The translations under genes and the position numbers were made by a program. A model generated the notes under the pieces. It was not told where the DNA came from. It searched no databases and was given only the letters and a program-made list of their open reading frames with translations. A DNA stretch of 21,923 nucleotides from CAIOTO01 sp040389165 (GTDB taxonomy: Bacteria; Pseudomonadota; Alphaproteobacteria; Paracaedibacterales; CAIOTO01): assembly GCA_040389165.1 (NCBI GenBank), contig JAZKAK010000042.1, positions 1 through 21,923 on the forward strand, written 5' to 3'. Shown piece after piece: positions 1 through 6,869 of the stretch. Position 1 is the first letter of the stretch, and the number at the start of each line of letters is the position of its first letter.

Positions 1-119
1 AACATGGTTTTACAGTTTTTCAAATCGTGTAAGTTATTTTTGCACAATTCCTTAACCGTACCCAAACGTGGCTACATATCATAAGTCAAACTAATAAGTC
101 AGAATATTATGCGACACAT

Positions 120-347
120 ATGTATAAATTCATCCCTTTTTTAGATGAAGAGTCATTTTGGTCTGTTTTTTCTGATTATAGCGATGAAATACCATCAAAA
201 GAACATTTGGATTGCGCATTTAATCTATTTTATGAACGAATAAAAGGCGTATATTTCTTACCCAAATCGCAAGAAGCACATGACACGCTGCGATGGTATT
301 TATCGCCTTGGTATCCTGTTTCTTTCGTTTGCAAAATACGACATTAA
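120..347 (+). CDS. Small doubtful ORF, possibly a decayed gene fragment
   Basis: A 75-residue open frame with no ribosome binding site in front of its ATG. The middle (about residues 30-67) has a spacing of aromatic and basic residues, including LPKSQEAHDTLRWYL, that loosely recalls the N-terminal part of IS5-type transposases (a 'W..LP......T.Y......W' pattern). The match is weak and no catalytic region follows. It could be a transposase remnant or a chance frame. The next 250 bp hold only decayed repeat pieces, which suggests eroding sequence. I do not assign a function. Confidence 0.22.
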   Translation: MYKFIPFLDEESFWSVFSDYSDEIPSKEHLDCAFNLFYERIKGVYFLPKSQEAHDTLRWYLSPWYPVSFVCKIRH

Positions 348-365
348 AATAATACGACCAAGACG

Positions 366-413
366 ATTCACACTTTAACGCAGTGGGATCACGTCCGGGG
401 ACGGGCAATGCAC
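366..413. repeat. Degenerate copy of the hairpin repeat
   Basis: On the minus strand this stretch reads CCCCGGACGTGATCCC, recalling the CGGACTTGATCCG centre of the better copies at 2294-2425 and 15145-15173. It also contains the self-complementary CGTCCGGGGACG. The second arm is eroded. Assignment is by eye and tentative. Confidence 0.3.
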
Positions 414-481
414 AGAGGAGGAAAACGTACACACTGCGTACTTTACTAAACGTGCACGCTTATACATATAGATCTTCACTC

Positions 482-520
482 TTTGTCATTTCAGCAAAGG
501 CTGTGAATCCAGATTCAGCA
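482..520. repeat. Half copy of a TTGTCAT-type hairpin repeat
   Basis: TTTGTCATTTCAGC begins with the same TTGTCAT edge as the other elements in this window, and TTCAGC (490-495) pairs with GCTGtGAA (500-507) across a 4-base loop with one bulge. It lies downstream of the FKBP gene on the minus strand and could act as a transcript-end hairpin, but there is no clear T-run. Confidence 0.35.
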
Positions 521-598
521 TAGAATTCAATGTGATAAATGTGCAAATTACCTACACTGAATTCATAGCCAAGCAAGTGAAAAATCAGAGAATATTAA

Positions 599-1024
599 TT
601 ACTCAACGCCAAGCAATTCAACATCAAATTCAAGTGTTGCATGTGGTGGAATCGAGCTACCAGCGCCACGTGCACCATAACCAAGCTCTGGTGGAATTGT
701 TAATGTACGCGTACCACCAACTTTCATTGTGATAACGCCTTCATCCCAACCTTTAATGACTTGACCAACACCAATTTGGAATTTAAAAGGTTGATTGCGT
801 TTGTGTGAGCTATCAAAAACTTGGCCATCCGTCAAACGCCCTGTATAATGCACGATAACAGTCTGGCCTTTCTTTGGGCTAACGCCGTCACCAACTTTTG
901 TGTCTTTGAATTGAAGGCCGCTTGGGCTTTGTGTATGATCCAGATTTGTAGGCATAAAGAAATAGGCTCCTGTAATAAGTGATATAATCCCAAAAAGGAT
1001 AATTAGATTTATTTTTAAGCGCAT
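599..1024 (-). CDS. Membrane-anchored FKBP-type peptidyl-prolyl isomerase
   Basis: Catalyses cis/trans isomerisation of prolyl bonds and probably assists folding of exported proteins. Residues 4-22 form one hydrophobic segment (uncleaved anchor or signal peptide). The FKBP domain fills about residues 34-141 with the family landmarks in order: VHYTGRLTDGQVFDSS, then VGQVIKGWDEG, then GGTRTLTIPPELGYG, and the closing IPPHATLEFDVELL. At 141 residues it is a single minimal FKBP domain without the dimerisation region of FkpA/Mip proteins. The start is supported by AGAGG about 7 bases upstream. It is divergent from tsaD, and the intervening 209 bp are largely a hairpin repeat element. Domain assignment is firm; the client proteins and exact topology are inference. 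Mip-like FKBPs can be virulence factors in intracellular bacteria, but nothing here shows that role. Confidence 0.93.
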   Translation of the reverse strand: MRLKINLIILFGIISLITGAYFFMPTNLDHTQSPSGLQFKDTKVGDGVSPKKGQTVIVHYTGRLTDGQVFDSSHKRNQPFKFQIGVGQVIKGWDEGVITMKVGGTRTLTIPPELGYGARGAGSSIPPHATLEFDVELLGVE

Positions 1025-1066
1025 AGGGTGCCTCTTGCAAGATTTTTTTGATTACCAACTCTAATT

Positions 1067-1187
1067 TGTCATCTTCAGGCTTGACCTGAAGATCTATAAA
1101 GCTTAAAAGGCAAATAGTTGCTAATAAAAAAACAACTTACGTACGTCTTCAACTATAGAGATTCTCGGATCAAGTCCGAGGATGACA
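1067..1187. repeat. Hairpin-repeat element between FKBP gene and tsaD
   Basis: Two outward-facing arms: the left one starts TTGTCATC (1067-1074) and contains ATCTTCAGG / CCTGAAGAT (1071-1079 and 1085-1093) around the loop CTTGA. The right one (1155-1187) is the inverted counterpart ending GGATGACAC. The interior left side, read on the minus strand, matches the interior right side of the copy at 15051-15173 (shared ACTATTTGCC and CTTTATAGATC). It occupies the space where promoters of the FKBP gene and tsaD must lie. Confidence 0.7.
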
Positions 1188-1233
1188 CGGGGTGGATGGT
1201 AATTTTCTACTATAGGTCAAAGTGTAAAACGTT

Positions 1234-2268
1234 ATGAACATTTTAGGTATTGAAACAAGCTGCGATGAAACAGCAGCAGCTGTTGTGTGTGATGCAAATG
1301 TCGCGTCGGAACGTGTACGCAGCAATATTGTATTCTCACAAATCAGTGAACACATTGAATATGGCGGCGTTGTGCCTGAAATTGCTGCACGCGCACACTT
1401 ACATTACATTCGCCCAACAATTGAACGTGCCCTTACTGAAGCAAACCTAACGCTGGCTGAAATTGATGCGATTGCCGTTACGGCAGGCCCTGGCCTTATT
1501 GGCGGCGTGCTTGTTGGTGTGATGGCTGCAAAAGCGATGGCAATGGCACATCATAAGCCCTTTCTGGGGATAAATCATTTAGAAGGGCACGCGCTTACTG
1601 TGCGTTTAACGCACGATGTGCCTTTCCCTTATTTATTGTTGCTTGTATCGGGCGGGCATTGCCAATTCGTCGCCGTTGAGGGGCTTGGCCGTTATTCCGT
1701 ATTAGGGCGCACATTGGATGACGCAGCTGGCGAGGCATTTGATAAAGTAGCCAAAATGATGGGCGCAGGTTATCCGGGCGGCCCTGCAGTTGAACGATTA
1801 GCACTCACAGGGAACGCCGAACAGTATGCACTTACCCGTCCATTAATTGGCCGAAAGGGATGTGACTTCTCATTCTCAGGACTAAAAACATCAATACGTA
1901 CAATCTTGCAAAAAGGCATTGTTATAACCGATCAAGACAAAGCCGATCTTGCCGCAAGTTTTCAAAAAGTTGTTGGTGACCATATCGTTGATCGCACAAA
2001 AAATGCATTTGCACTCGTAGATGAGCGTTATCGGCACCTGGTTGTGGCTGGCGGTGTGGCGGCCAATAATTATCTCCGCGGACGCCTTGATGAGCTAGCC
2101 AGGGAAAGAGGGCGTACGTTTGTGGCACCGCCAATGGGATTGTGCACGGATAATGCCGCTATGATTGCTTGGGCGGGGTTGGAGCGTTTTAAGGCTGGAC
2201 TGGTGTCGGATTTAAACATTAGCCCTAGACCGCGCTGGCCGTTGGAATCACTAGAGGGCAATCGTTAA
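1234..2268 (+). CDS. tsaD: tRNA N6-threonylcarbamoyladenosine transferase TsaD
   Basis: Transfers the threonylcarbamoyl group from threonylcarbamoyl-AMP to A37 of ANN-decoding tRNAs, working with TsaB and TsaE. At 344 residues it has normal family length. Visible landmarks are MNILGIETSCDET at the N-terminus, the AGPGLIGGVLVG segment (about 84-95), the metal-binding pair H115 and H119 in NHLEGH, the SGGH loop (139-142), GGVAANNYLR near 270, and CTDNAAMIA near 305, whose Asp is the third metal ligand in the ASKHA fold. The ATG gives the canonical N-terminus although the ribosome binding site is weak. It is monocistronic here: a repeat element lies on each side. Cytoplasmic and essential in most bacteria. 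Nothing unusual in the catalytic residues. Confidence 0.97.
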   Translation: MNILGIETSCDETAAAVVCDANVASERVRSNIVFSQISEHIEYGGVVPEIAARAHLHYIRPTIERALTEANLTLAEIDAIAVTAGPGLIGGVLVGVMAAKAMAMAHHKPFLGINHLEGHALTVRLTHDVPFPYLLLLVSGGHCQFVAVEGLGRYSVLGRTLDDAAGEAFDKVAKMMGAGYPGGPAVERLALTGNAEQYALTRPLIGRKGCDFSFSGLKTSIRTILQKGIVITDQDKADLAASFQKVVGDHIVDRTKNAFALVDERYRHLVVAGGVAANNYLRGRLDELARERGRTFVAPPMGLCTDNAAMIAWAGLERFKAGLVSDLNISPRPRWPLESLEGNR

Positions 2269-2293
2269 ATACAAAACAATACTACCCTGAACG

Positions 2294-2425
2294 ATTGTCA
2301 TCTTCGGACTTGATCCGAAGATCTCTACATGTAGAAGCGCATGCACTTGCTCTCTATTTGTACAATCCTCACCTATTTACCTTTCAAATATTATAGATCT
2401 TCGGATCAAGTCCGAAGATGACAAT
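2294..2425. repeat. Inverted-repeat element with perfect 31-bp arms
   Basis: Positions 2294-2324 and 2395-2425 are perfect reverse complements over 31 bp, and each arm is itself a hairpin (ATCTTCGGA / TCCGAAGAT around CTTGA). Outside the arms the copy is flanked by ACTACCC on the left and GTAACGGGTAGCATG on the right (2490-2504), resembling the outer arms of the elements at 15051-15350 and 18226-18389. It fills much of the 447-bp gap after tsaD and could terminate transcription in both directions. No coding capacity: a non-autonomous repeat. Confidence 0.8.
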
Positions 2426-2475
2426 ATGGGAGTCCGAAGATGACAATATGGGAGTACGAAGATGAGAATGCGAGG
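2410..2475. repeat. 22-bp tandem repeat growing from the element's right arm
   Basis: Three head-to-tail units of 22 bp (2410-2431, 2432-2453, 2454-2475), the first two identical and the third degenerate, each beginning GTCCGAAGATGACAA or a variant. The first unit is the outer end of the right arm of the preceding element, so the array seems to have arisen by duplicating the arm's end. The same arrangement with a 23-bp unit occurs at 15159-15322. Confidence 0.75.
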
Positions 2476-2532
2476 TTGAGTTTTTAAAAGTAACGGGTAG
2501 CATGATAATAAGCTCACTTAATTCATTCATAA

Positions 2533-2548
2533 TTAACTACTTATTAAC
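2533..2548. promoter_or_regulatory. Putative CtrA box (TTAA-N7-TTAAC)
   Basis: TTAA at 2533-2536, seven bases, then TTAAC at 2544-2548, which is the full CtrA consensus known from Caulobacter. Further TTAA/TTAAC half-sites follow at about 2558 and 2570. It lies 168 bp upstream of the start at 2716 and about 75 bp upstream of the putative -35. Binding is inferred from the motif only. Confidence 0.5.
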
Positions 2549-2620
2549 AATAATACATTAAAATTTATATTAACAAGAGCACATGTATTAACGTCACAAT
2601 GCAAATGTATCGTAAAAATA

Positions 2621-2649
2621 TTGACATTTAGTGCATTCATATATATACA
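2621..2649 (+). promoter_or_regulatory. Putative sigma-70-type promoter of the UIM-motif gene
   Basis: TTGACA at 2621-2626, 17-bp spacer, then TATACA at 2644-2649. The -35 is a perfect consensus match and the -10 matches four of six positions. The predicted leader would be about 60 bases before the ATG at 2716. Confidence 0.5.
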
Positions 2650-2715
2650 TTAAGAAGATATGCGCACATTAACAATCAAAAAAACTAAATAAAATAAAAA
2701 GGAATTTAAGTTAAA

Positions 2716-4461
2716 ATGAAACATAACTTTTATGCAAAATTCATAATATGTGCGCTTGCGCTTGCAGTGCAAGGTTTTGCTGCTGAGAAACAACGGATTG
2801 AGCAAACAGTCGGAATCATCAAGACTGAACATGATCTTCGCTGCGGTGAATTTAATCGGAACATTAAGGTATTACAGCGCACCGAAAAGATAAATGATCT
2901 TTTGAAGAATGAAGGCATTGTTAGCAGAACACAGGCAGAGACTGATCAAAAGAAAACAATTCTGCAGGCAGTGATGGCGGGCCAACTGATACATTTTCCA
3001 GAATTAAGAGAGCAAAAATTTGCAGCTTCTATCTATGACAAACGTGCAACACTAGGCGCAACTGATTATCGTTACAAGCACTTTGAAATTCTTCGTCTGA
3101 CGGAAGAGCTCTCTTTTAAGATTGCTGGGCTTACTCGTGGAACAGGCCACTATGATGGACTTACAATATTAGGCGAACTTAATGACGCGTATAAAGATAT
3201 ATCAACGTATAGCGGCGTAGCAATTAGGGATCTTGCAGGTTGGTTTGCGCAAGCTTATAAGGATCATGAACAAGGTTTTCAACTCAGTAAAGACCATTCA
3301 GCAAAAGCCGCTTTACCACTAAAACAAGGTTATGGAGCCGCCATTTTGCAAGCACAGCCGGATCCTTTTGGCGCTGCTGGCAGCAGCAGTGGCGGTAGCA
3401 TGTTCCCCAGAAAAGAAGTGCACGAAGAAATGGGAGGAGATCCTATGGAACACAGAGCGTTAGCTATCAGTTTATCAAAGAAACCAGGAGATTACATTTC
3501 TGATGAAGATGATACAGATCTAGCTGCTGCGATTGCAGCAAGCTTAGAAAGTGCGGCAGCAGCTGGAGGAAAAGCCTCAGGAAAAATGCAAAGAGGGTAC
3601 AGGGCTCCTGGTGATGAAGCTCCATCACACAATAACGAAGATTGCGCATACTTTCCATTGGGTGCAGCAGTTGACTATGAATACCAACAAGATCACATTT
3701 TTGAAAATGTGGAATATAATCCTGAAGATGAAGATGATATGGTCCGTCATGCAATTCAGTTAAGCTTAGGAATTACACCTAAGCCCTTTAGTCAGGAAAA
3801 AATACTTCGTCAACGCCAAAAAGAAGCTAAAAACCTGAAAGCAGCTCTGGTTTTTCAAGCAGAAGAAGACCGTATCGAACGTGAACGACTAGCACAACTT
3901 GAAGCAGAACGCGCAGAACTTGCAGAACGTGAACTACGTATAAAAAATGAAAAAGAGCAACGTGCAACCTACGAAGCAAAAGTCAGAGCAGCTGAAAGAC
4001 GTCGTCAGGATGAATTAGCAGCACAAAACCGTAAAATAAAAGTAATAATGACAATTATCGAACGTCAGACCGCTGGACGAAGTATAGAGGAGATTCTCTA
4101 TCAAAACCCTGGTATTACAGAACAAGATATTATCGACTACACTAAGGAAAATGGTGACGAAGTTAAACATAAATTCACAATCGAACCTGTGTACCCAAAA
4201 GAGAACAATGCAGAAATTTTCAGAATAAAAATAAAAGACTTAATAACCCCTGCATTCGAAGAAGAATCAATAATAATTAATGGGATTACATGGACTATTA
4301 ATAATAGTGGCGAATTCGGTGCAGCCTACCGCGGAGAAGCTGACAAAGAAGCTTTTATCACACCAGACCAAACTAGTTCAGGAAAGGAAGTAACACTAAC
4401 TTACACGTTCAAAACAAAAGATGGTGAAGCAAAATTAAAATTAACCAGAACTATCCCCTAA
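2716..4461 (+). CDS. Secreted protein with three ubiquitin-interacting-like motifs and a coiled coil
   Basis: I do not recognise a full-length family. The 581-residue protein starts with a classical signal peptide (KFIICALALAVQGFA, likely cut near residue 22). Residues 25-200 look mostly helical. A Ser/Gly/Pro-rich linker follows, then three segments matching the eukaryotic UIM consensus (acidic run, L-x-x-A-x-x-x-S-L): residues 242-254 (EHRALAISLS), 264-279 (DTDLAAAIAASLES) and 337-352 (EDEDDMVRHAIQLSLG). About 358-445 is a charged Glu/Arg/Ala-rich coiled coil. About 487-581 is beta-rich and may be an Ig-like sandwich. UIMs bind ubiquitin in eukaryotic proteins, so a host-directed role is plausible; that is inference, and no catalytic domain is visible. 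AAGGA lies about 12 bases before the ATG. Its end overlaps the convergent gene at 4451 by 11 bp. Confidence 0.8.
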   Translation: MKHNFYAKFIICALALAVQGFAAEKQRIEQTVGIIKTEHDLRCGEFNRNIKVLQRTEKINDLLKNEGIVSRTQAETDQKKTILQAVMAGQLIHFPELREQKFAASIYDKRATLGATDYRYKHFEILRLTEELSFKIAGLTRGTGHYDGLTILGELNDAYKDISTYSGVAIRDLAGWFAQAYKDHEQGFQLSKDHSAKAALPLKQGYGAAILQAQPDPFGAAGSSSGGSMFPRKEVHEEMGGDPMEHRALAISLSKKPGDYISDEDDTDLAAAIAASLESAAAAGGKASGKMQRGYRAPGDEAPSHNNEDCAYFPLGAAVDYEYQQDHIFENVEYNPEDEDDMVRHAIQLSLGITPKPFSQEKILRQRQKEAKNLKAALVFQAEEDRIERERLAQLEAERAELAERELRIKNEKEQRATYEAKVRAAERRRQDELAAQNRKIKVIMTIIERQTAGRSIEEILYQNPGITEQDIIDYTKENGDEVKHKFTIEPVYPKENNAEIFRIKIKDLITPAFEEESIIINGITWTINNSGEFGAAYRGEADKEAFITPDQTSSGKEVTLTYTFKTKDGEAKLKLTRTIP

Positions 4462-5401
4462 CAGAAACGCCTGCTTTCTTTCCATCAAAGAAATACAACA
4501 GCACACCGGGCATGACGGCCAATAGACTGACCAGCCCATAGGCTACCGATAATGACAACGCTTGCTCACTTGGCAAACCGAAGAATTTAAACAAGCTCAC
4601 AAAAGCAACTTCGCGCACCCCCCATCCCGCAAAAGAAATGGGCAAAAAAGACAGCAAGAACACCGTTGGCAACACAAACAATACCGCCGCCAATGAAAGT
4701 TGATAGCCAAGCTCGCACGCAAACAGATAGACAGGTAAATAAAGAAAAAAAGTAAGTGCAAATCCCACAAGGATGAATGGCATATTTTGCACATGGAAAA
4801 GCTGCCGGCTAATAACAGCCATCGTTTGAATAGGTGCCACTAATTTCTGTATTTTTCCCGTTAACGGCAGGCGGTCGAGCTGGCAAAACAGACTAAATCC
4901 AAGGCAAATACTAAACAACACAGCGTACATCGGAAAGAGTTCTTTTTGGCTTAGAAAGGCGACATCGAAACTAAACAACGAAAGTACGCCCATCAATCCC
5001 ATGAAAAATAGACCTATTATGCGATCAAGTATCAGGCTTTGAATCGCCCACGTACGTGAAAACCCAAGGCGCGTAAGTGCAAATCCCCGGTAAACATCTC
5101 CGCCAACAGACCCAGGCAAACCTTGATTTAGAAAATTACCAATGGCTACGATAAGCAAGCTGTCTTTAAATCGAAAGGTCCCATTTTCACGTTTCAAAAG
5201 AATGCATCTCCATCGCCACGCACCAAGTATGTACGAACACCAAAGTGATGCAAAGGCGGCAGCAAACGTCTGCCACGAAAAGGTCTTGAACGTCTTAATC
5301 ATGGCAACACTATCGACATTATTAATGAGCCAACGCACAAGGATAATGCTGACAACAAGTTTTACAAAAAAATAGACAAAAGCTTTGTTTTTGAAAGGCA
5401 T
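4451..5401 (-). CDS. UPF0104 / LPG-synthase-TM-type integral membrane protein
   Basis: A 316-residue polytopic protein with about eight hydrophobic segments, matching the transmembrane domain also found at the N-terminus of MprF (lysylphosphatidylglycerol synthase/flippase). Diagnostic pieces are QGLPGSVGGDVYRGFAL and LPISFAGWGVREVAFVSLF. The soluble aminoacyl-transferase domain of MprF is absent, so a lipid flippase or transporter-like role is more likely than lipid lysinylation; substrate unknown. It is the last gene of the HIT-uppP operon, 18 bp after uppP, which suggests work on membrane lipids or a polyprenyl carrier. Start ATG lacks a strong ribosome binding site, so translation may depend on the upstream gene. 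Confidence 0.85.
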   Translation of the reverse strand: MPFKNKAFVYFFVKLVVSIILVRWLINNVDSVAMIKTFKTFSWQTFAAAFASLWCSYILGAWRWRCILLKRENGTFRFKDSLLIVAIGNFLNQGLPGSVGGDVYRGFALTRLGFSRTWAIQSLILDRIIGLFFMGLMGVLSLFSFDVAFLSQKELFPMYAVLFSICLGFSLFCQLDRLPLTGKIQKLVAPIQTMAVISRQLFHVQNMPFILVGFALTFFLYLPVYLFACELGYQLSLAAVLFVLPTVFLLSFLPISFAGWGVREVAFVSLFKFFGLPSEQALSLSVAYGLVSLLAVMPGVLLYFFDGKKAGVSVRG

Positions 5402-5419
5402 CTTAAAAAATACTTAGAT

Positions 5420-6211
5420 TTATAGTTTCATGTATGCCAGATAAATCAAAAAAATGCCAAGGATAATGCGATAAACGGCAAAAGGTTGGTACGAATAACG
5501 TGAAACGTACCATTTTAACACATTCAGAATAAGCAAACTAATCACACACACAAGCAAAATAGCTGGCACGAACGGCAACAGCGTAGCTGTGTGGCCGGCA
5601 TTTATAACATCAATCCCCGTCAATACAACAGCACCAAGTATCGTTGGAATGGCAAGCAGAAAAGCAAACTGAGTGGCCTGCCACCGTTGAATATTCAAAA
5701 AACGTGCGGCAGTAAGACACGCACCTAACCGACTGGCCCCTGGAATAAAGGCCAACGTTTGCGCAGCACCGATACATAATGCATGAGACAGGGTTATCTT
5801 TGATTTTGCTTCGGTGCCTATTTTCTCTGATATCAAGAGCAATATCCCAAAAACAAGACTTACAATACCAATACCCAAAACAGTTTGAGGCAATTCAAAA
5901 TAACGTTTAACCAAAAATCCAGCCAGCACCGAAGGTAATGTCGCCAATACCATAACAAGCGCCATACCAAATCCATCTGTCATGCGAAACGTCATGCATG
6001 CCTTAAACGACCCATCAATCATCCGCCAGAGGGGACCTGCCAAGAACGTGCACAACGCAAGCAAGCTACCTAGATGCAAGACAACTTCAACCTCAAGCGT
6101 TGTCGGCGGATAGCCCCCAAACAACGACAGAAAATACAAATGTGCGCTCGAGCTAATTGGCAAACATTCACCAACACCTTGAATAATACATAAAAATAAG
6201 ATGTACATCAT
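5420..6211 (-). CDS. uppP: Undecaprenyl-diphosphate phosphatase UppP (BacA)
   Basis: Dephosphorylates undecaprenyl diphosphate, regenerating the lipid carrier for peptidoglycan and O-antigen synthesis. The 263-residue membrane protein has the family signatures: QGVGE at residues 11-15 (the E/Q-x3-E motif), LPISSSAHL at 17-25 with the conserved His, VVLHLGSLLAL (43-53), and PGASR at 157-161 in the position of the PGxSR motif with the catalytic Arg. The usual SRSG is SRLG here. The ATG overlaps the stop codon of the HIT gene (ATGA), implying coupled translation. A second ATG follows directly, so the start could be one codon later. Fosmidomycin/bacitracin phenotypes are not inferable from sequence. 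Confidence 0.93.
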   Translation of the reverse strand: MMYILFLCIIQGVGECLPISSSAHLYFLSLFGGYPPTTLEVEVVLHLGSLLALCTFLAGPLWRMIDGSFKACMTFRMTDGFGMALVMVLATLPSVLAGFLVKRYFELPQTVLGIGIVSLVFGILLLISEKIGTEAKSKITLSHALCIGAAQTLAFIPGASRLGACLTAARFLNIQRWQATQFAFLLAIPTILGAVVLTGIDVINAGHTATLLPFVPAILLVCVISLLILNVLKWYVSRYSYQPFAVYRIILGIFLIYLAYMKL

Positions 6212-6591
6212 GAATTCACCACACCAAGCTGAGCGCGAGAAAGCATCGGCCCAAGTTTATCTCCACCTAAAATATGCACATGATAGTGTGGGACCTCTTG
6301 CCCCCCGTTAACACCACAATTGCTAATCTGACGAAAACCAGCAGCATACACACCAAGCATATCCACAACATGTGCCACACCTTTGTAAAAACCTACGATC
6401 TCTTCAATGCCAGCATTTTTGTGAAAATCTTGAGCATCCACAAATGCCCCCTTTGGAATAATCAAGGCATGAACAGGCGCATGCGGTGCAATATCATGAA
6501 ACGCTAGAAAATAAGTATCTTCAGCGATTTTATGGCACGGGATCTCGCTACGCAGAATACGTGCAAAAATGTTAGATGAATCATAGGTCAT
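6208..6591 (-). CDS. HIT (histidine triad) family nucleotide-binding hydrolase
   Basis: A 127-residue protein of the HINT branch, which hydrolyses nucleoside phosphoramidates and aminoacyl-adenylates. The catalytic triad motif is HYHVH at residues 102-106 followed by ILGG, and the N-terminal part carries the typical NIFARILRSEIP and HALIIPK segments. First gene of the apparent HIT-uppP-UPF0104 operon, overlapping uppP by 4 bases. Its upstream region (6592-6869) is occupied by an inverted-repeat element, which may contain or displace the promoter. No strong ribosome binding site is visible. Enzyme family is clear; physiological substrate is not. Confidence 0.92.
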   Translation of the reverse strand: MTYDSSNIFARILRSEIPCHKIAEDTYFLAFHDIAPHAPVHALIIPKGAFVDAQDFHKNAGIEEIVGFYKGVAHVVDMLGVYAAGFRQISNCGVNGGQEVPHYHVHILGGDKLGPMLSRAQLGVVNS

Positions 6592-6622
6592 AAATAGTTC
6601 TTTATCATGTGTTATTACGAAT

Positions 6623-6793
6623 AATTTACACTATAGCTGCTCACGTATAAATTGGGTATTAATTCACCGTCATAACGAGCTTCGTAAGAGGCGTGGTGAT
6701 CCAGGAGAGAAGCCCCTGGATGGCCACCCCCCCGCGTGGCTCGCCATGACGGAAACCTAATCAAATTAACGTTGAACCTCTATAGTGTGAATT
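6623..6793. repeat. Inverted-repeat element upstream of the HIT gene
   Basis: Outer arms AATTTACACTATAG (6623-6636) and CTATAGTGTGAATT (6780-6793) are reverse complements with one mismatch. The inner core 6667-6752 starts CCGTCATAACGAGC and ends GGCTCGCCATGACGG, with internal ATCCAGG / CCTGGAT pairing, resembling the widespread 'CGTCATTGCGAGC...' intergenic repeat type. Just inside the right outer arm, GTTGAACCTCTATAG is nearly the same as a stretch inside the element at 15131-15145, so the outer parts are shared between repeats with different cores. Confidence 0.7.
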
Positions 6794-6869
6794 TGGCAGT
6801 TTAATTTACAAAAATACACACGCCCGCCATCGTGATAAGCATCGATGATAAGCACGAAGAGCTTCCCTC

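Noticed and set aside
347..480. Possible tRNA or small RNA because of the GC-rich CGTCCGGGGACGGG stretch
   Set aside because: No cloverleaf, T-loop or CCA end could be formed; the stretch is better explained as a degenerate hairpin repeat.
220..732. Frames at 220-432 (-) and 532-732 (+)
   Set aside because: The first crosses decayed repeat sequence, the second is antisense to the FKBP gene; neither has a ribosome binding site or family features.
6661..6760. Possible small RNA gene with strong pairing
   Set aside because: The pairing is that of an inverted-repeat element with matching outer arms; no promoter-plus-terminator arrangement is visible.
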